From: Desulfobacteraceae bacterium
Lineage (GTDB): Bacteria; Desulfobacterota; Desulfobacteria; Desulfobacterales; Desulfosarcinaceae
Reading direction: 5' to 3'
Assembly (NCBI GenBank): GCA_024230435.1
Contig: JAAERL010000446.1
Span: 1-42,133, forward strand
DNA: 42,133 nucleotides
Made by a program: the position numbers and the translations under genes. Below are positions 9,063-19,500 of the stretch, one piece after another. The notes under the pieces were generated by a model. It did not search any database and was not told the DNA's origin. It saw only the letters and a list, made by a program, of their open reading frames with translations. Position 1 is the stretch's first letter. Each line of letters opens with the position of its first letter.

Positions 9063-9345
9063 AAATCATGCTCCTGTTAAATATAACCATTTAAATAGTT
9101 AAAATAATTTTTAATATAAATACGAACTGAATTTTCAGATTCTAAAAATGAAAACCACAAGCAAACTTAGCCAAAATAGAGCAAAACATAATAACGTGTC
9201 AAATAGCTTTATCTGCATACCAGATGACATACCTGATGACCGGATAAATATTACATCAGGTTACAATAATAGCGCGTTAGAAGACACTTCTAACATTCTG
9301 CAATAGTGATGTTTGGGGTATGTCTATACGAATGCAATAAGGTGC
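9063..9345. other. AT-rich intergenic region between divergent genes
   Basis: This leader region upstream of glnS (minus) and of the F-box-like gene (plus) contains no supported ORF. No convincing riboswitch or T-box was recognised. Confidence 0.5.
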
Positions 9346-9390
9346 AATCAACTACCGGCTGCCATGTGACATGGCGGCCGGTAGTTGATT
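9346..9390. terminator. Long near-perfect hairpin upstream of the F-box-like gene
   Basis: A 21-bp stem with a TGA loop (9367-9369): AATCAACTACCGGCTGCCATG (9346-9366) pairs with 9370-9390 with one G-U. There is no clean U-run after it, so it may be a REP-like or regulatory palindrome instead of a terminator. It ends 60 bp before the GTG start. Confidence 0.55.
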
Positions 9391-9450
9391 TGATCTGTAT
9401 ATTCGGTTTATTTTAAGGAATCTGCAAAACATTTGAAAGGAAACATACAA

Positions 9451-10560
9451 GTGACAATCGACAACAATACCTTATCTTTTAAGGGCTTAGACAATTCCAG
9501 CCAAAACAATCCTGCTCATAATCAGCCAAGTCCTATGGGCCAACTTGCAGCCGCGCCACAAACCGTCAAACCGCGCGTATGCCGCAAGCTGGAACAATTA
9601 CCAATGGACAATATTGCATACATCATTTCGTTTCTCGAGTATCCCAGGGACTCGGCAAAGCTGATGCTTGTGAGTAAAACCATGGACCGGGTAACGCAAG
9701 AAAGTGTTAAACAAATATACCACCAGCAATTAGAATGCGGATATCCCGGCACAATTAAATGGGGCAACGATCCGTATAAAAACGATAAAGGCCGCGTTTG
9801 CAGTCCGGGCTATAAGCTTGCCAAAATAGTTGTCGCGCTCAATGCGCAGGCTAAGGAATTGGAAAAATCATATATTGAGGAGCTTGGCGATCAAGCCTCG
9901 AATGCAAAAAAACAGGAGATACGGTCCATCAGGCATGACATGGTAAAAAACTTCAACAATATGTTAAAAAAACGCAACTCCAGTAAGGTTATGTCCATAT
10001 ATGAAAACATGCTTTCCTACAGAATAAAAAATCCTGCAGCAAATAAGAATAATTCTCAACGTTTTGCGAATAGGGTTAAGAACTGGATTTTTGGATTGAA
10101 CAAAGTAGAGCAGGATCTTGAATTGGAAAAACGAAACAATTTTATCGGCTTCAATATCAAGGATACAACAGGATCTGAAATTTTTAGCTTTGGGAAAAAA
10201 ACATCACTAGACGGTAAAAATTGGCAAGGCCGTTTTGAATTCAATAAGAGCGCTAATAAAAAGTTCATGGTGCAAGGAAATACGACTTGGCCTGATTTAG
10301 ATTTAAAATGGTCTAAAAATGGGCGATTTGAGTATAATGAGAACTATAATAGAATGGAGATGGTTGAAGGAGAATTTGCTGACGGGAAAGGCAATAGTTT
10401 TAAAGGCCGCTTTAAGGCGGATCAGAGCAACAGAGAAAAGTATTTGTTTAATGGAACGCTGAAAATAAAGTCCGACGGCAAAGATGAGGTGGTTATAAAG
10501 GGTTTGTTTGAAATCGATGACCGCACAAATATGGCCACTTTGATTAAACATTATACTTAG
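9451..10560 (+). CDS. Protein with N-terminal F-box-like motif and C-terminal beta-repeat region
   Basis: The GTG at 9451 is preferred because AAAGGA lies nine bases before it; an in-frame TTG at 9433 would add six residues. The protein has about 369 residues. Near residues 45-85 it reads LPMDNIAYIISFLEYP and then SAKLMLVSKTMDRVTQES, which fits the eukaryote-type F-box pattern (LP..I...I..FL.......L.LVSK....). A Lys-rich helical middle follows. The C-terminal half has imperfect beta repeats of the form GRFEFN, GRFEYN, GRFKAD and GLFEID. F-boxes recruit substrates to SCF ubiquitin ligases in eukaryotes and occur in bacterial effectors; a host-directed role here is speculation. No signal peptide is seen. 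The TAG stop is made by the terminus of the adjacent element B. Confidence 0.7.
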   Translation: MTIDNNTLSFKGLDNSSQNNPAHNQPSPMGQLAAAPQTVKPRVCRKLEQLPMDNIAYIISFLEYPRDSAKLMLVSKTMDRVTQESVKQIYHQQLECGYPGTIKWGNDPYKNDKGRVCSPGYKLAKIVVALNAQAKELEKSYIEELGDQASNAKKQEIRSIRHDMVKNFNNMLKKRNSSKVMSIYENMLSYRIKNPAANKNNSQRFANRVKNWIFGLNKVEQDLELEKRNNFIGFNIKDTTGSEIFSFGKKTSLDGKNWQGRFEFNKSANKKFMVQGNTTWPDLDLKWSKNGRFEYNENYNRMEMVEGEFADGKGNSFKGRFKADQSNREKYLFNGTLKIKSDGKDEVVIKGLFEIDDRTNMATLIKHYT

Positions 10561-10731
10561 GCGATTTCTGTTAAAGAATATACCATCTTGTATGTCTTTT
10601 TTTCCGTCTTCTGCGTTATGCCAAAGCCCGAATACGTAAAGTATGCAAACTGATCAGCAAAACTTTGGCGCGCCTTGAATACGAAAAAAAATCCTGCTCA
10701 ATCTGGTATATTCTTTTCCGCCAATCGCCTT
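10557..10731. mobile_element. MITE-like element B, copy 2 (supplies a stop codon)
   Basis: Left end TTAGGCGATT at 10557; right end AATCGCCTTAA near 10731. Terminal inverted repeats extend inward to aatatacca and tggtatatt. The internal sequence matches copy 1, including gcaaactgatcagcaaaact. The first bases TTAGG overlap the last codons of the F-box-like gene and provide its TAG (10558-10560). Confidence 0.8.
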
Positions 10732-11185
10732 AACTTTTGAATTGATACCGGAATCGTTCCCGCTTTTGGTAGACTGCTGACAGAATTTGGAACTGACGGC
10801 CAAAAAAAACAGAAAACAAAAGGTACAAAAGAAAATTTAGAAAATTATTTTCTTTTAATCAATTGGGATGTGCTCCCAATGTTTATAAATAAGCAAAACC
10901 CATTCCGAATGAATTTTTGCGATAATTTACGCTTATTTCCGGTAAGATAAAATTCTGATGGTAAGTTGCCGCTTTTGCCCTGTCACTTTTTTGTGACAAA
11001 AAATCACAAAATTAGCAAATCTTGAGGCTAATTTTAAGATCGCAATAACTCTTATGTCCGATCACATCCGCAACCCGGAACCATTCATATAGAACAAATT
11101 CAATATCGCATCGGCCGGCAATAACATGCGCTATATCGGTTTTCTCAATTTAGAGCCTGTTTGATACTCATTACCGCACAGGCGT
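10732..11185. other. Intergenic region downstream of two convergent genes
   Basis: No supported ORF. A small hairpin, ATTGGGA then TCCCAAT (10862-10880), is present. Near 11151-11163 ttagagcctgttt matches the left end of element A, and GCCTGT...ACAGGC there could form a weak terminator for the thiolase gene. Confidence 0.4.
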
Positions 11186-12448
11186 TCAGGCTTTTTCCAG
11201 AATATTGACACAGCAAGAAAACTCTTCGGAGGATATAACACCTCCGCCATTTTCGCTCAGGCCGTAACGGCAGGATTTTACCTGCCTTTTTCCGGCTTCT
11301 TGCCGCAATTGGGTTACAATTTCATCGATCATGGACAAACCCGTGGCGCCCACAGGATGCCCCTTGGAAACCAAGCCCCCGGATGTGTTCATGGGAATCT
11401 TTCCATCCAGAGCCGTGGCGCCGGATTCGACAAATGCGCCCCCCTCGCCGATAGAGCAAAAACCCAACATTTCTGCCTGGTAGATTTCGCAAAAAGAGCA
11501 GGCGTCATGCACTTCGGCAACATTGATATCCCTCGGACCGATACCCGCCATAGCGTAAGCTTTATCGGCTGCATATTTGCTCAGGCTTGGTTCGGTTATT
11601 TTGCGGTGTTTTCCCGAAGTAACCACACTGGCTGCTACGCGGACGGCCCTGCGCTTTACGTCGTCCGGCAGTTTTTGAAAATAATCTTCGGAGCATAAAA
11701 TTGCCGCGGCTCCTCCGTCACCGATAGGCGCACACATTGACCGGGTTAAAGGGTAGCTGACCTGATAATCGGCTAAAACCTTTTCCACCGGCACCTCGAA
11801 CCGGTACTGGGCCTTGGGATTGAGCGAACCATGGTAGTGACTTTTCGAGGCCGCCTTAGCGATTTGGGCCTGTGTTGTGCCGTACTTGTGCATATGCCAG
11901 CATGCCTGCATTGCATAGGTATCTATAAAAAGGGTCCGGTTTATCCCGGTTTCAAATTTTCTGCCGCATTCAGCCCCAATCTCACGGTATTGGGCCATCA
12001 ATCTTTTCTTTTCGCTGCGATCAATGCCGTGTTCGTAGGTAAGCAGCATTTTTTCCATGTCAGGGTGGTAAAGCTTATCTACTCCCATGGCAAGAGACAC
12101 CTTGCACTGTCCGCTGAGAATATCTTTCCAGGCCGCATGAAAGGCCAGTGATGCAGTAGCACAGGCCCCTTCGACATTGATAATGGGAACACGTTCCGGA
12201 AATAGCCCCTCTTCGACCAGCGGTGAAAGGCAAGTATGACCGCGAATAAAATCCTGGTCCCACAAAATTCCCATTGAACAACTGCCGAACCAGGCAAACT
12301 CGATATCCCCGCCGTCCTTAATTTTCGCATCGGCCAGAACACCGAGATAGGTCTGCCGCGTAAGATCTTTCATGGAACTATCAAGCCATTTTTTAAATCT
12401 GGTGCTATATATTCCGATAATATAAACATTAGGTAGCGTGTTTTTCAT
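11186..12448 (-). CDS. Thiolase-family protein (SCP-x/lipid-transfer type acyl-CoA thiolase)
   Basis: The 420-residue protein belongs to the thiolase superfamily that cleaves or forms 3-ketoacyl-CoA. The nucleophile Cys96 lies in NVEGACATASLAF. The second active-site region has EVHDACSFCE, then NTSGGLVSKGHPVGATGLS with the GHP His, and the C-terminal ENGGG block holds the position of the third catalytic element. The acidic and divergent sequence fits the SCP-x thiolase subgroup rather than classic FadA/AtoB. These often pair with a small DUF35 OB-fold protein, but none is adjacent here. It is a single gene, and the acyl substrate is not predictable. Confidence 0.85.
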   Translation of the reverse strand: MKNTLPNVYIIGIYSTRFKKWLDSSMKDLTRQTYLGVLADAKIKDGGDIEFAWFGSCSMGILWDQDFIRGHTCLSPLVEEGLFPERVPIINVEGACATASLAFHAAWKDILSGQCKVSLAMGVDKLYHPDMEKMLLTYEHGIDRSEKKRLMAQYREIGAECGRKFETGINRTLFIDTYAMQACWHMHKYGTTQAQIAKAASKSHYHGSLNPKAQYRFEVPVEKVLADYQVSYPLTRSMCAPIGDGGAAAILCSEDYFQKLPDDVKRRAVRVAASVVTSGKHRKITEPSLSKYAADKAYAMAGIGPRDINVAEVHDACSFCEIYQAEMLGFCSIGEGGAFVESGATALDGKIPMNTSGGLVSKGHPVGATGLSMIDEIVTQLRQEAGKRQVKSCRYGLSENGGGVISSEEFSCCVNILEKA

Positions 12449-12611
12449 GGGGCCTCCAAATCATAGAAAGGTTAATCGGTAGCAGGCATATCTTTAAGAG
12501 TTTTGAAAATGCAAATTATTCGACGGCATTGTCCAATCTGCAATGGACTTCAGATGAACTATAAGATCTTTAATGGTGGTTTTCTCTACAAGAGGAATGA
12601 TCTTTTGCGTT

Positions 12612-13688
12612 TTAATCAGCGCTGATAAGAACTGCGTCTTTGCCTGTATTTTTAGCTCGGAACATTGCTTTATCAGCATATGCCAGCAACTCGGTGCTGT
12701 CCTGGGCGTCTTCAGGAAAAGTGGCCACTCCGAAGCTGGCGGTAATGTTCACCTGATAACCCCACTGAATCAAATAGGGCTCGGCTTTCATCACCTGTCG
12801 GATTTTGTCTGCTATTTTGGCCGCCTTTTTGCGATTGGTATCCGGCAATACAACCACAAACTCATCGCCGCCATAAGCGACTCCAAACTCGGGCCTTGTC
12901 AGACATTGCGCGATACGTTTGCCCACTTCGCGAAGGGTGCGGCTGCCGTTTATATGCCCCAAATTATCAACCACGAACTTGAAATCATCCATGTCCAAAA
13001 AAATAAGAGACAGGGGGTTGCCTGTGCTCTCGGAGGCCAAAATTAACTTTTTCAGAGACTGATATAAGTATCGCTGATTATATAATCCGGTCAGATTGTC
13101 CTTTACAGCCATATCCCGCATTCTTTTAAACCGGCGGGTATTTTCTATGGCAATGGCAATATAGTCGGCAAGCAATGTCAATAATGAAATGATGGTGGGA
13201 TTGATGGATTTTGGGTTTATAACTTCCAGTACGCCCAGAGTTCTGCCACCATACAAAATCGGGACGCTGATCAACGATTCTGTGTTATGTCCGGAAAAAT
13301 GATCTACATTGCGATCAAAAAAATCGCAATTTTTTACATCTTCAATAATAATAAGCTTTTGCTGCAAAGCAGTTTGACCCGCCACCCCTTTACCAAGTGG
13401 AAAGCGAAAATTTTTTATTTTTTCAATTTCCAAGTTGATGCTGATCTCAAATTTGAGTTCCTGTGTTTTTTCATCCAATAAAAGCAGGGACCAAATCTCG
13501 GAGGGCAACAGCTTGGACACCTTATCCATAATGGTTGACAAAAGTTTATCCGGGTCAAGTTCAGATGTGATGGCCTTTCCAACCTCCACGCAGTCAATTA
13601 ATTGTTCATGGGTCAGGTTGTTCTGGCTGGAAATACCGGACGCAGCAGCAACTTTAGGCATACGCTCTTGAGTTACATTTATGGTCAT
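12612..13688 (-). CDS. GAF-GGDEF diguanylate cyclase
   Basis: The 358-residue cytosolic signalling protein has a GAF sensor (about 35-185; PLGKGVAGQTAL and SVPILYGGRTLGVLEVIN) followed by a GGDEF cyclase (about 195-355). The active-site GGDEF is intact at 273-277, and the metal/substrate loop is DMDDFKFVVDNLGH (about 232-245), so it should make cyclic di-GMP from two GTP. The usual RxxD inhibitory site before GGDEF is not evident (RPEF in its place), suggesting weak product inhibition. There is no transmembrane segment. The ligand of the GAF domain is unknown. Confidence 0.92.
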   Translation of the reverse strand: MTINVTQERMPKVAAASGISSQNNLTHEQLIDCVEVGKAITSELDPDKLLSTIMDKVSKLLPSEIWSLLLLDEKTQELKFEISINLEIEKIKNFRFPLGKGVAGQTALQQKLIIIEDVKNCDFFDRNVDHFSGHNTESLISVPILYGGRTLGVLEVINPKSINPTIISLLTLLADYIAIAIENTRRFKRMRDMAVKDNLTGLYNQRYLYQSLKKLILASESTGNPLSLIFLDMDDFKFVVDNLGHINGSRTLREVGKRIAQCLTRPEFGVAYGGDEFVVVLPDTNRKKAAKIADKIRQVMKAEPYLIQWGYQVNITASFGVATFPEDAQDSTELLAYADKAMFRAKNTGKDAVLISAD

Positions 13689-13925
13689 AGGTGTCCTTAA
13701 AAAAATCCTATAAGCTATATTGAATTATTCTCCGAATAGTTTGAGTAGAACCTAAAAACCTTGTAATGTCAACGCTCCTGGTAAAGATGGTTGAATTTAA
13801 AAAAAATCATATATATATCTTATCCGGCGTAAGGTTTAATATTGTTCAATTTTGAAAATAGTTTGTTTTGGCCGTTTTGCAGGTGTTAACAAACAGGCAA
13901 AAAACGATATCCGAATAAATAAGGA

Positions 13926-14378
13926 ATGGAAATCCCTCCAATGGAATTTCATCAATTGTGGAAAAACATTGAACACTGGTTTGAAGTTAACGAATACCTT
14001 ATTCAGTGGCTGGGCATTATCTCAGTTATCATGTTCATCGGAACATTGATTGTAGTGCCTTTGCTCATAGTCAAATTACCCCAGGATTTTCTGGAGCTTA
14101 AAAAACACACCACAAGCCATTCCTGGTTGAAGCTGGGGTATGTACCCTATCTCATCTTGAAAAACCTGCTTGGAGTGATTCTTGTGATAGCCGGTATAGC
14201 CATGCTGGTTTTGCCTGGCCAGGGAATATTAACCATTATCATCGGGCTGACCCTGGTGAACTTTCCCGGAAAACACAAACTGATTTGCGGCATTTTAATT
14301 CAAAAAAAAATCCGCCGCAGCATTAACAACCTGAGAAGCCGTTTTAACAGGCCTCCCCTTGATTTGCCGGAATTTTGA
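13926..14378 (+). CDS. PGPGW-type small membrane protein
   Basis: The 150-residue protein has a first membrane helix near residues 25-52 (GIISVIMFIGTLIVVPLLIV). A second hydrophobic region (about 75-118) contains GIAMLVLPGQGILTIIIG and TLVNFPGKHKL, matching the PGPGW transmembrane family, whose function is unknown. The C-terminus is basic and probably cytosolic. AAGGA directly abuts the ATG at 13926, so the ATG at 13941 (MEFHQLWKN) may be the true start. It is divergent from the GGDEF gene. Confidence 0.75.
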   Translation: MEIPPMEFHQLWKNIEHWFEVNEYLIQWLGIISVIMFIGTLIVVPLLIVKLPQDFLELKKHTTSHSWLKLGYVPYLILKNLLGVILVIAGIAMLVLPGQGILTIIIGLTLVNFPGKHKLICGILIQKKIRRSINNLRSRFNRPPLDLPEF

Positions 14379-15076
14379 CAATCAATGGCAAGGCGGCCGC
14401 GACACCAAGCAATGGGGCCGGATACTATCAAACTACCTGATTTGACAATATTTTACTTTGCCCGCCCCTTGCTGGATGGAATCGCCAAAAAAGCTGAACA
14501 AATTTTTGATGGCGTATCATCAAGTCATCACTTCAGTTTGACAAGGGGCTTAAAAATACCGTTATTAATTTGAATTCGATTTCAAGGCGAGTCAATGGGT
14601 GCATACTTTTTGACGCAATACAAAAAACGAATTCAAGGACAAGTAACAGTGGGAATTTGCAGCTTCCAAGCCCCTATCCAACGGTAACTTTTTTCTGTAC
14701 GAGCGCATAGTTTAAAAACTAAAACTGTATGTATTGTCAATTATTACAATTAATTAAACCTATTTACGCTTATTTTTGCCTGTGTGGTTCAAAATTGTAA
14801 ACAGTGGCGCACATTTAAATATAGCATTAAAATACATATAGTTATGGTAAGATTCTTGTTTTCCAAGTTCAAATTTATAAACCAAAGCGTCATTTAATAG
14901 TAAGTTGCAACGGATCAAATAGGAATCTAAATTTTTTATTAGATAAAAATATTGCAAAACAATTCAGGTGATTATATGTTATTTGACAATTTTTTGCAGG
15001 TGACTGACAAAAAGTGGCAAACCACTTGCATTATCTATAATCGCCAAACCCAATAACTTTTCATCTGTTCTCCTCC
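14379..15076. other. Gene-poor region with a possible broken gene on the minus strand
   Basis: No intact gene is supported. On the minus strand, bases about 15055-14979 read LLGLAIIDNASGLPLFVSHL and then stop at TAA (14979-14981). The same frame has a second stop (TGA, 14964-14966) and then stays open down to 14760. The first part resembles the start of longin or roadblock-like domains, so this may be a pseudogene with two nonsense codons; the evidence is weak. Confidence 0.25.
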
Positions 15077-15110
15077 TTAACGGCTAAATGATAACTCATT
15101 TAGCCGTTAA
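15077..15110. terminator. Perfect 15-bp hairpin
   Basis: TTAACGGCTAAATGA (15077-15091) pairs fully with TCATTTAGCCGTTAA (15096-15110) around the loop TAAC, followed by cctttttaagg. It may be an orphan terminator or a protein-binding palindrome; no gene clearly ends here. Confidence 0.55.
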
Positions 15111-15136
15111 CCTTTTTAAGGCCCCTGAAGTTTATA

Positions 15137-15303
15137 CTAAGGCGATTTACAGTTAAATAATATACCACCTTGCATGTCTTTTTTCCCGTCTTGTGTGTTA
15201 TGCTAAAGGTTCGAATACGTTAAGTATGCAGACTTTGGCACGCCTTGAATACGAAAAAAAATCGAAGCTCAATCTGGTATATTCTTTTCCGCCAATCGCC
15301 TAA
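15137..15303. mobile_element. MITE-like element B, copy 3
   Basis: Left end CTAAGGCGATTTACAG; right end TTTTCCGCCAATCGCCTAA. This copy lacks about 14 bp (aactgatcagcaaa) present in copies 1 and 2, as does copy 4, so two subfamilies exist. It lies 130 bp upstream of the RND adaptor gene. Confidence 0.8.
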
Positions 15304-15435
15304 ATCCGTTTTAATGCGTTGCGCCACTGGGCATAGACTATGCCGCCGGAGGCCTGTAATTGTCTTAAATACGCTGCAATAACAGGTTATTTTCAACTTC
15401 CGCGGCCCTAACAATCCAAGAAAAAGGAACAGGTT

Positions 15436-16500
15436 TTGCCCATGTATCCTCAAAATTCAAAGAAAACCGGTTGTTGTCCGATACGATGTTTCGGCATTCT
15501 AACCATTTATGTTTTTTTGTTTGCGGGATTAGCATGCGCTAAAGCCGTATCGGCACAAGAAGCGTTGATAGTTCAAGCCGCCAGTAAGCAGGTTGTTTTA
15601 AGCGGTTATACCCGCAGCCGGGCAAAAATGAAGGTTACCTCGGAAGTGGCCGGCAAGGTTCTCAAAGTCAATTACGATGTCGGCCATAGAACCGGTAAAA
15701 AGCCATTTGTGCAAATCGACACTACCTTTATTAATTATCAGATCGAACAGGTGCACGCTACCCTTGAAAAACTCAACTTAACCAAAAAGCGCTATCAATC
15801 GCGTGCTGATTTTTTAAAAAAGGAATACTTGCGCATTGAAAAACTCAGACAAAATGATGTTACGTCCGAATCCAGCCGTGATGCCGCCGCCGAGCAATTA
15901 GCCCAGGCGCAATTTGATTTGATGTCAACCGAGGTGGAAATTAAAAACCTGAAATCTCAGTATAATGAGTTGCTTGAGCGCCGCAGCCGTCACAATGTAG
16001 CCGTGCCTGCCGGATGGGTGATTGTGCAAAGAACGGTCGAGTCCGGCGAAATCATCAGCGCAGGCAGTCTTTTAGCACAGGCGGCTGATTATACTCAGCT
16101 TGTCATACCCTTATATGTTTCCGATAAAGAGCTGGACGCGCTTGCACAACAGGAAAAACTTGCAGTTTCCATGGCAGGCAAAAAGGCGCAGGCAAAAATA
16201 AATTGGATAAACCCTGAATTCGATGAACGCTCACGTAAACTGGCCGTAGAGTTGATTGTTTTTGACTATGACGGCCCCTACCGTGGCGGCTTGTTAGCTG
16301 AATTGCCTTTAAAAATCGCTTATGAAGGGCTGATGGTGCCCAAAGCGGCCATTTCCCGGCGATATGAAAATCCTCATGTAACCCTTAAATCCACAGGAAA
16401 AACAGTGCCAGTGGTTATTCTGAGTCAAAGCGCAGATCACGTTATCATCGCCGGCACCCAACACCTTGAACCCGGTCAGCAATTACAAAAAAAACAATGA
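15436..16500 (+). CDS. RND efflux periplasmic adaptor (membrane fusion protein)
   Basis: The product has 354 residues, starting at 15436 or at the next in-frame ATG (15442). A signal or anchor segment is at about 14-36. It is followed by the lipoyl-like half-motif VTSEVAGKVLKVNYDVGHRTG, a helical hairpin (about 95-185) and the second lipoyl half (NVAVPAGWVIVQRTVESGEI). The beta-barrel and membrane-proximal regions follow. This protein links the inner-membrane RND pump to an outer-membrane channel. It lies 7 bp upstream of the permease gene, so the two form an operon. No TolC-like gene is adjacent, so a channel encoded elsewhere is presumably shared. Confidence 0.9.
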   Translation: MPMYPQNSKKTGCCPIRCFGILTIYVFLFAGLACAKAVSAQEALIVQAASKQVVLSGYTRSRAKMKVTSEVAGKVLKVNYDVGHRTGKKPFVQIDTTFINYQIEQVHATLEKLNLTKKRYQSRADFLKKEYLRIEKLRQNDVTSESSRDAAAEQLAQAQFDLMSTEVEIKNLKSQYNELLERRSRHNVAVPAGWVIVQRTVESGEIISAGSLLAQAADYTQLVIPLYVSDKELDALAQQEKLAVSMAGKKAQAKINWINPEFDERSRKLAVELIVFDYDGPYRGGLLAELPLKIAYEGLMVPKAAISRRYENPHVTLKSTGKTVPVVILSQSADHVIIAGTQHLEPGQQLQKKQ

Positions 16501-16507
16501 GTGAATT

Positions 16508-19500
16508 ATGAGACCCGTTGTCCGGTACTCGCTGAAACAAACCGTTTTTTTAAATGTACTTTTTGTCCTCCTGCTCATTGCCGGGGCATTTAGCATAGCG
16601 ACGTCACCCGTAGAAAATATGCCCCTGGTGGACATCGGCAAGGTGATGATCCAGACCGTCTATTACGGCGCCAGTGCCGAAGATGTGGAACAACTGGTCA
16701 CTGCAAAAGTCGAGCAGGCTTTGGAAAGCCTGGAAAATGTTGATTTTGTTCAATCCGATTCATACCGGAACTATTCTTCGGTGCTTGTAAAATTTATCGA
16801 TGATTCGGATTACAAAAAGCTTTATGATGAGTTGCGTTTTCGCGTGCTGAATATAAAGGATGAACTTCCCCTGGGTGCAGATGAACCCCGCTTCCTTTAC
16901 ATAGATACCAACATGTGGCTTCCGGTGATCATTGTCAACATCAGTGGTGATTTGCCCCAGCGCAGCCTGGAACGATACGCGGATGAGCTGCGCACCCGTT
17001 TGATCAATGTTTCCGAAGTTCGTGATGTGAACATTGCGGGCGAATATGATCACGAATTTCATGTTTCGCTGGATCCTGAACGACTGCGGCGTTACGGTGT
17101 GACCTTTACCCAGGTGGCGAGCGCCATTAAATCGGCCAACACCAAAATCCCCAGCGGCAGATTCCGTACCGGTGATACCGGCTTTATGCTCAACACCGGC
17201 CTGAGGCTCACATCCCAGACCAAAACGCTTGATATTGTGGTGCGCTTAGATGGGGACGGAAACTTTATCCGTGTCCGCGATCTTGTTACCACTGTCAGGC
17301 TTGCCCACCGCGATCCCAGGAATATCATTTCAGTCAACGGTTACAGGGCTGTGCGCCTGGTTGTCACTAAGGAATTAAATGGTAATTCACTCAAGATCGG
17401 TGAGCAAATCCGTCAGGCATGCCGGCAGTTCGAAAAGCAACATGCAAACAGCGGGATTAAACTTGATTTTACCAATGATTCCACCATTGAAATAAATGAT
17501 TCGGTAAACACGCTGGGAGGAAATCTTCTTTTCGGCATGATCCTGGTTACAGGCGTTTTATGGCTTACCCTGGGGTTTCGCAATGCCCTGCTTACAGCAA
17601 TCGGCATTCCGTTTTCTTTCCTGTGCGCCATTATTATCATGAAGCTGGCCGGTGTCACCATCAACACTATAAGCTTGTTCGCTTTTGTGCTGGTTACCGG
17701 AATTATCGTTGATGACGCTGTCATAATCATTGAGAACACCTTCAGGCATATTCAGATGGGCAAGACCAGGCGCCAGGCCATTATTGACGGAACCGGCGAG
17801 GTCATGCTGCCTATTATCAGTTCGGCGATGACCACTATCCTGGCATTTGTCCCCATGCTGATCATGACCGGCAGCACAGGGGACTTTTTTTCCATCATCC
17901 CTAAAACAGTGACCTATGCTTTATTTGCTTCCCTGTTTGAAGCCCTTTTTATTCTTCCGATCCATATCTGGGACTGGGGACCCAGATACGCCGGAGGCTA
18001 TGCCGGCGAAGGCGAAAATGAGGAACAAAACTTTTATGCACACCTGAAATCCGGCATATTCGGCTACTTATGGCCGATTTACAAACGCATCGCAAGCTGG
18101 CTCCTGGATCATAAGGTGATTACTTTTTCCGGTATTACCCTAATTTTTGGTATAGCATTAACGATTTTATTGTTATCAATCAGCGGTATCATGCCGTTGA
18201 TTGAGGTTAAGTTTTTTCCCGGAAATTATTTCCGTTACCATGTCACCATTGAAAATGCGGCTGATACGTCCATTGAACGCACGGATGCCATTGTAAGGGA
18301 TATTTCGCGCTTTATCATGACATTGGGGCCGGGGCAGGCCCAGGCCGCGGCGGGAGATGCCGGTTATTATGAAGACCAGGACTATGTACGCCACCGTGGC
18401 GGTAATTTCGGTCAAATTGTCGTTACCCTTCCTGAACTAAAGAACCGGAACTTTCCCGGTCAAGCAAAAGATCCCATCCCCTATCTGGGCCATATCCGTA
18501 AACTGATAGTAGATTATGCACAAGATGCCTATGAAAATGATCCTGCCCGGCCAAGAGTAAATGTGTTTGAGGAAAGCGATGGCCCTCCCACCGGCAAACC
18601 GGTCAACATCAGAATTACCGGTCTCACCATGGAAGACGTTATTCAGGCATCGGATCATCTTCTGACCTTTATGCGAAAGGCCCCCGGTTTGAATGATTTG
18701 ATTCAGTTGACGGACAACCGGCCCAACCTTTATCGCACGGTGTACTTTACGCCCCGCCAGGAAGCGGTTTACGAACACAACCTGGCCGCGGATCAGATCA
18801 CCGCTTTGGTTGCCGGTGCGCTTAACGGTATGCAGGCCGGTCCCTATCGAATTTTGGATGACGAAGTCGACCTGGTGGTTCGCATCGCCCGCAAAGACGA
18901 TGTGGCCAATATCAGCAAAGCGGGATTAAGCGAGCCCGGGGATATTATGTCCATTCCCGTAATTGAAGACAGCGCCGCCCCCATTTATGTCCGGGATTTG
19001 GTTACCGCTGATTTTGGAATGGAGCCAAATGTGCGCTCGCGTTACCAGGGTAAACCTTCCATTACAATAACCGCAGATCTGGTTCAGGGCTCCGCCTTAA
19101 ACCCGGCTGCCGTTCGTTTGGCTGTAGACTCGTTTTACAAAAAACACATGCAGGATCTTTTCGCGGGCATCGCACTGTCTTACGGGGGGGAATTTGAATC
19201 CACCAGCAAATCCTTTGTTTCCCTGTTTATTGCCTTTATAATTGCAATCATGGCCATTTATATGGTTTTGGCTACTCAGTTCCGCGATTATTTCCAACCG
19301 TTTTTGATACTGACTGCCGTACCCTTCGCATTGATTGGCGTAACCATGGGATTATTTTTTTCACGCACCGTTTTTACGGTAGGCAGCTTTATTGCAACAG
19401 TTGGTTTATCAGGGGTTGCCGTAAACAATACCTTGCTGCTCATCGATTTTATGAACAAACGGTTAAGACTGGGCAAGCCTTTACGCCAGGCTATACTTGA

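Noticed and set aside
14385-14573. 62-residue frame after the PGPGW gene
   Set aside because: No ribosome binding site and low-complexity composition; probably chance.
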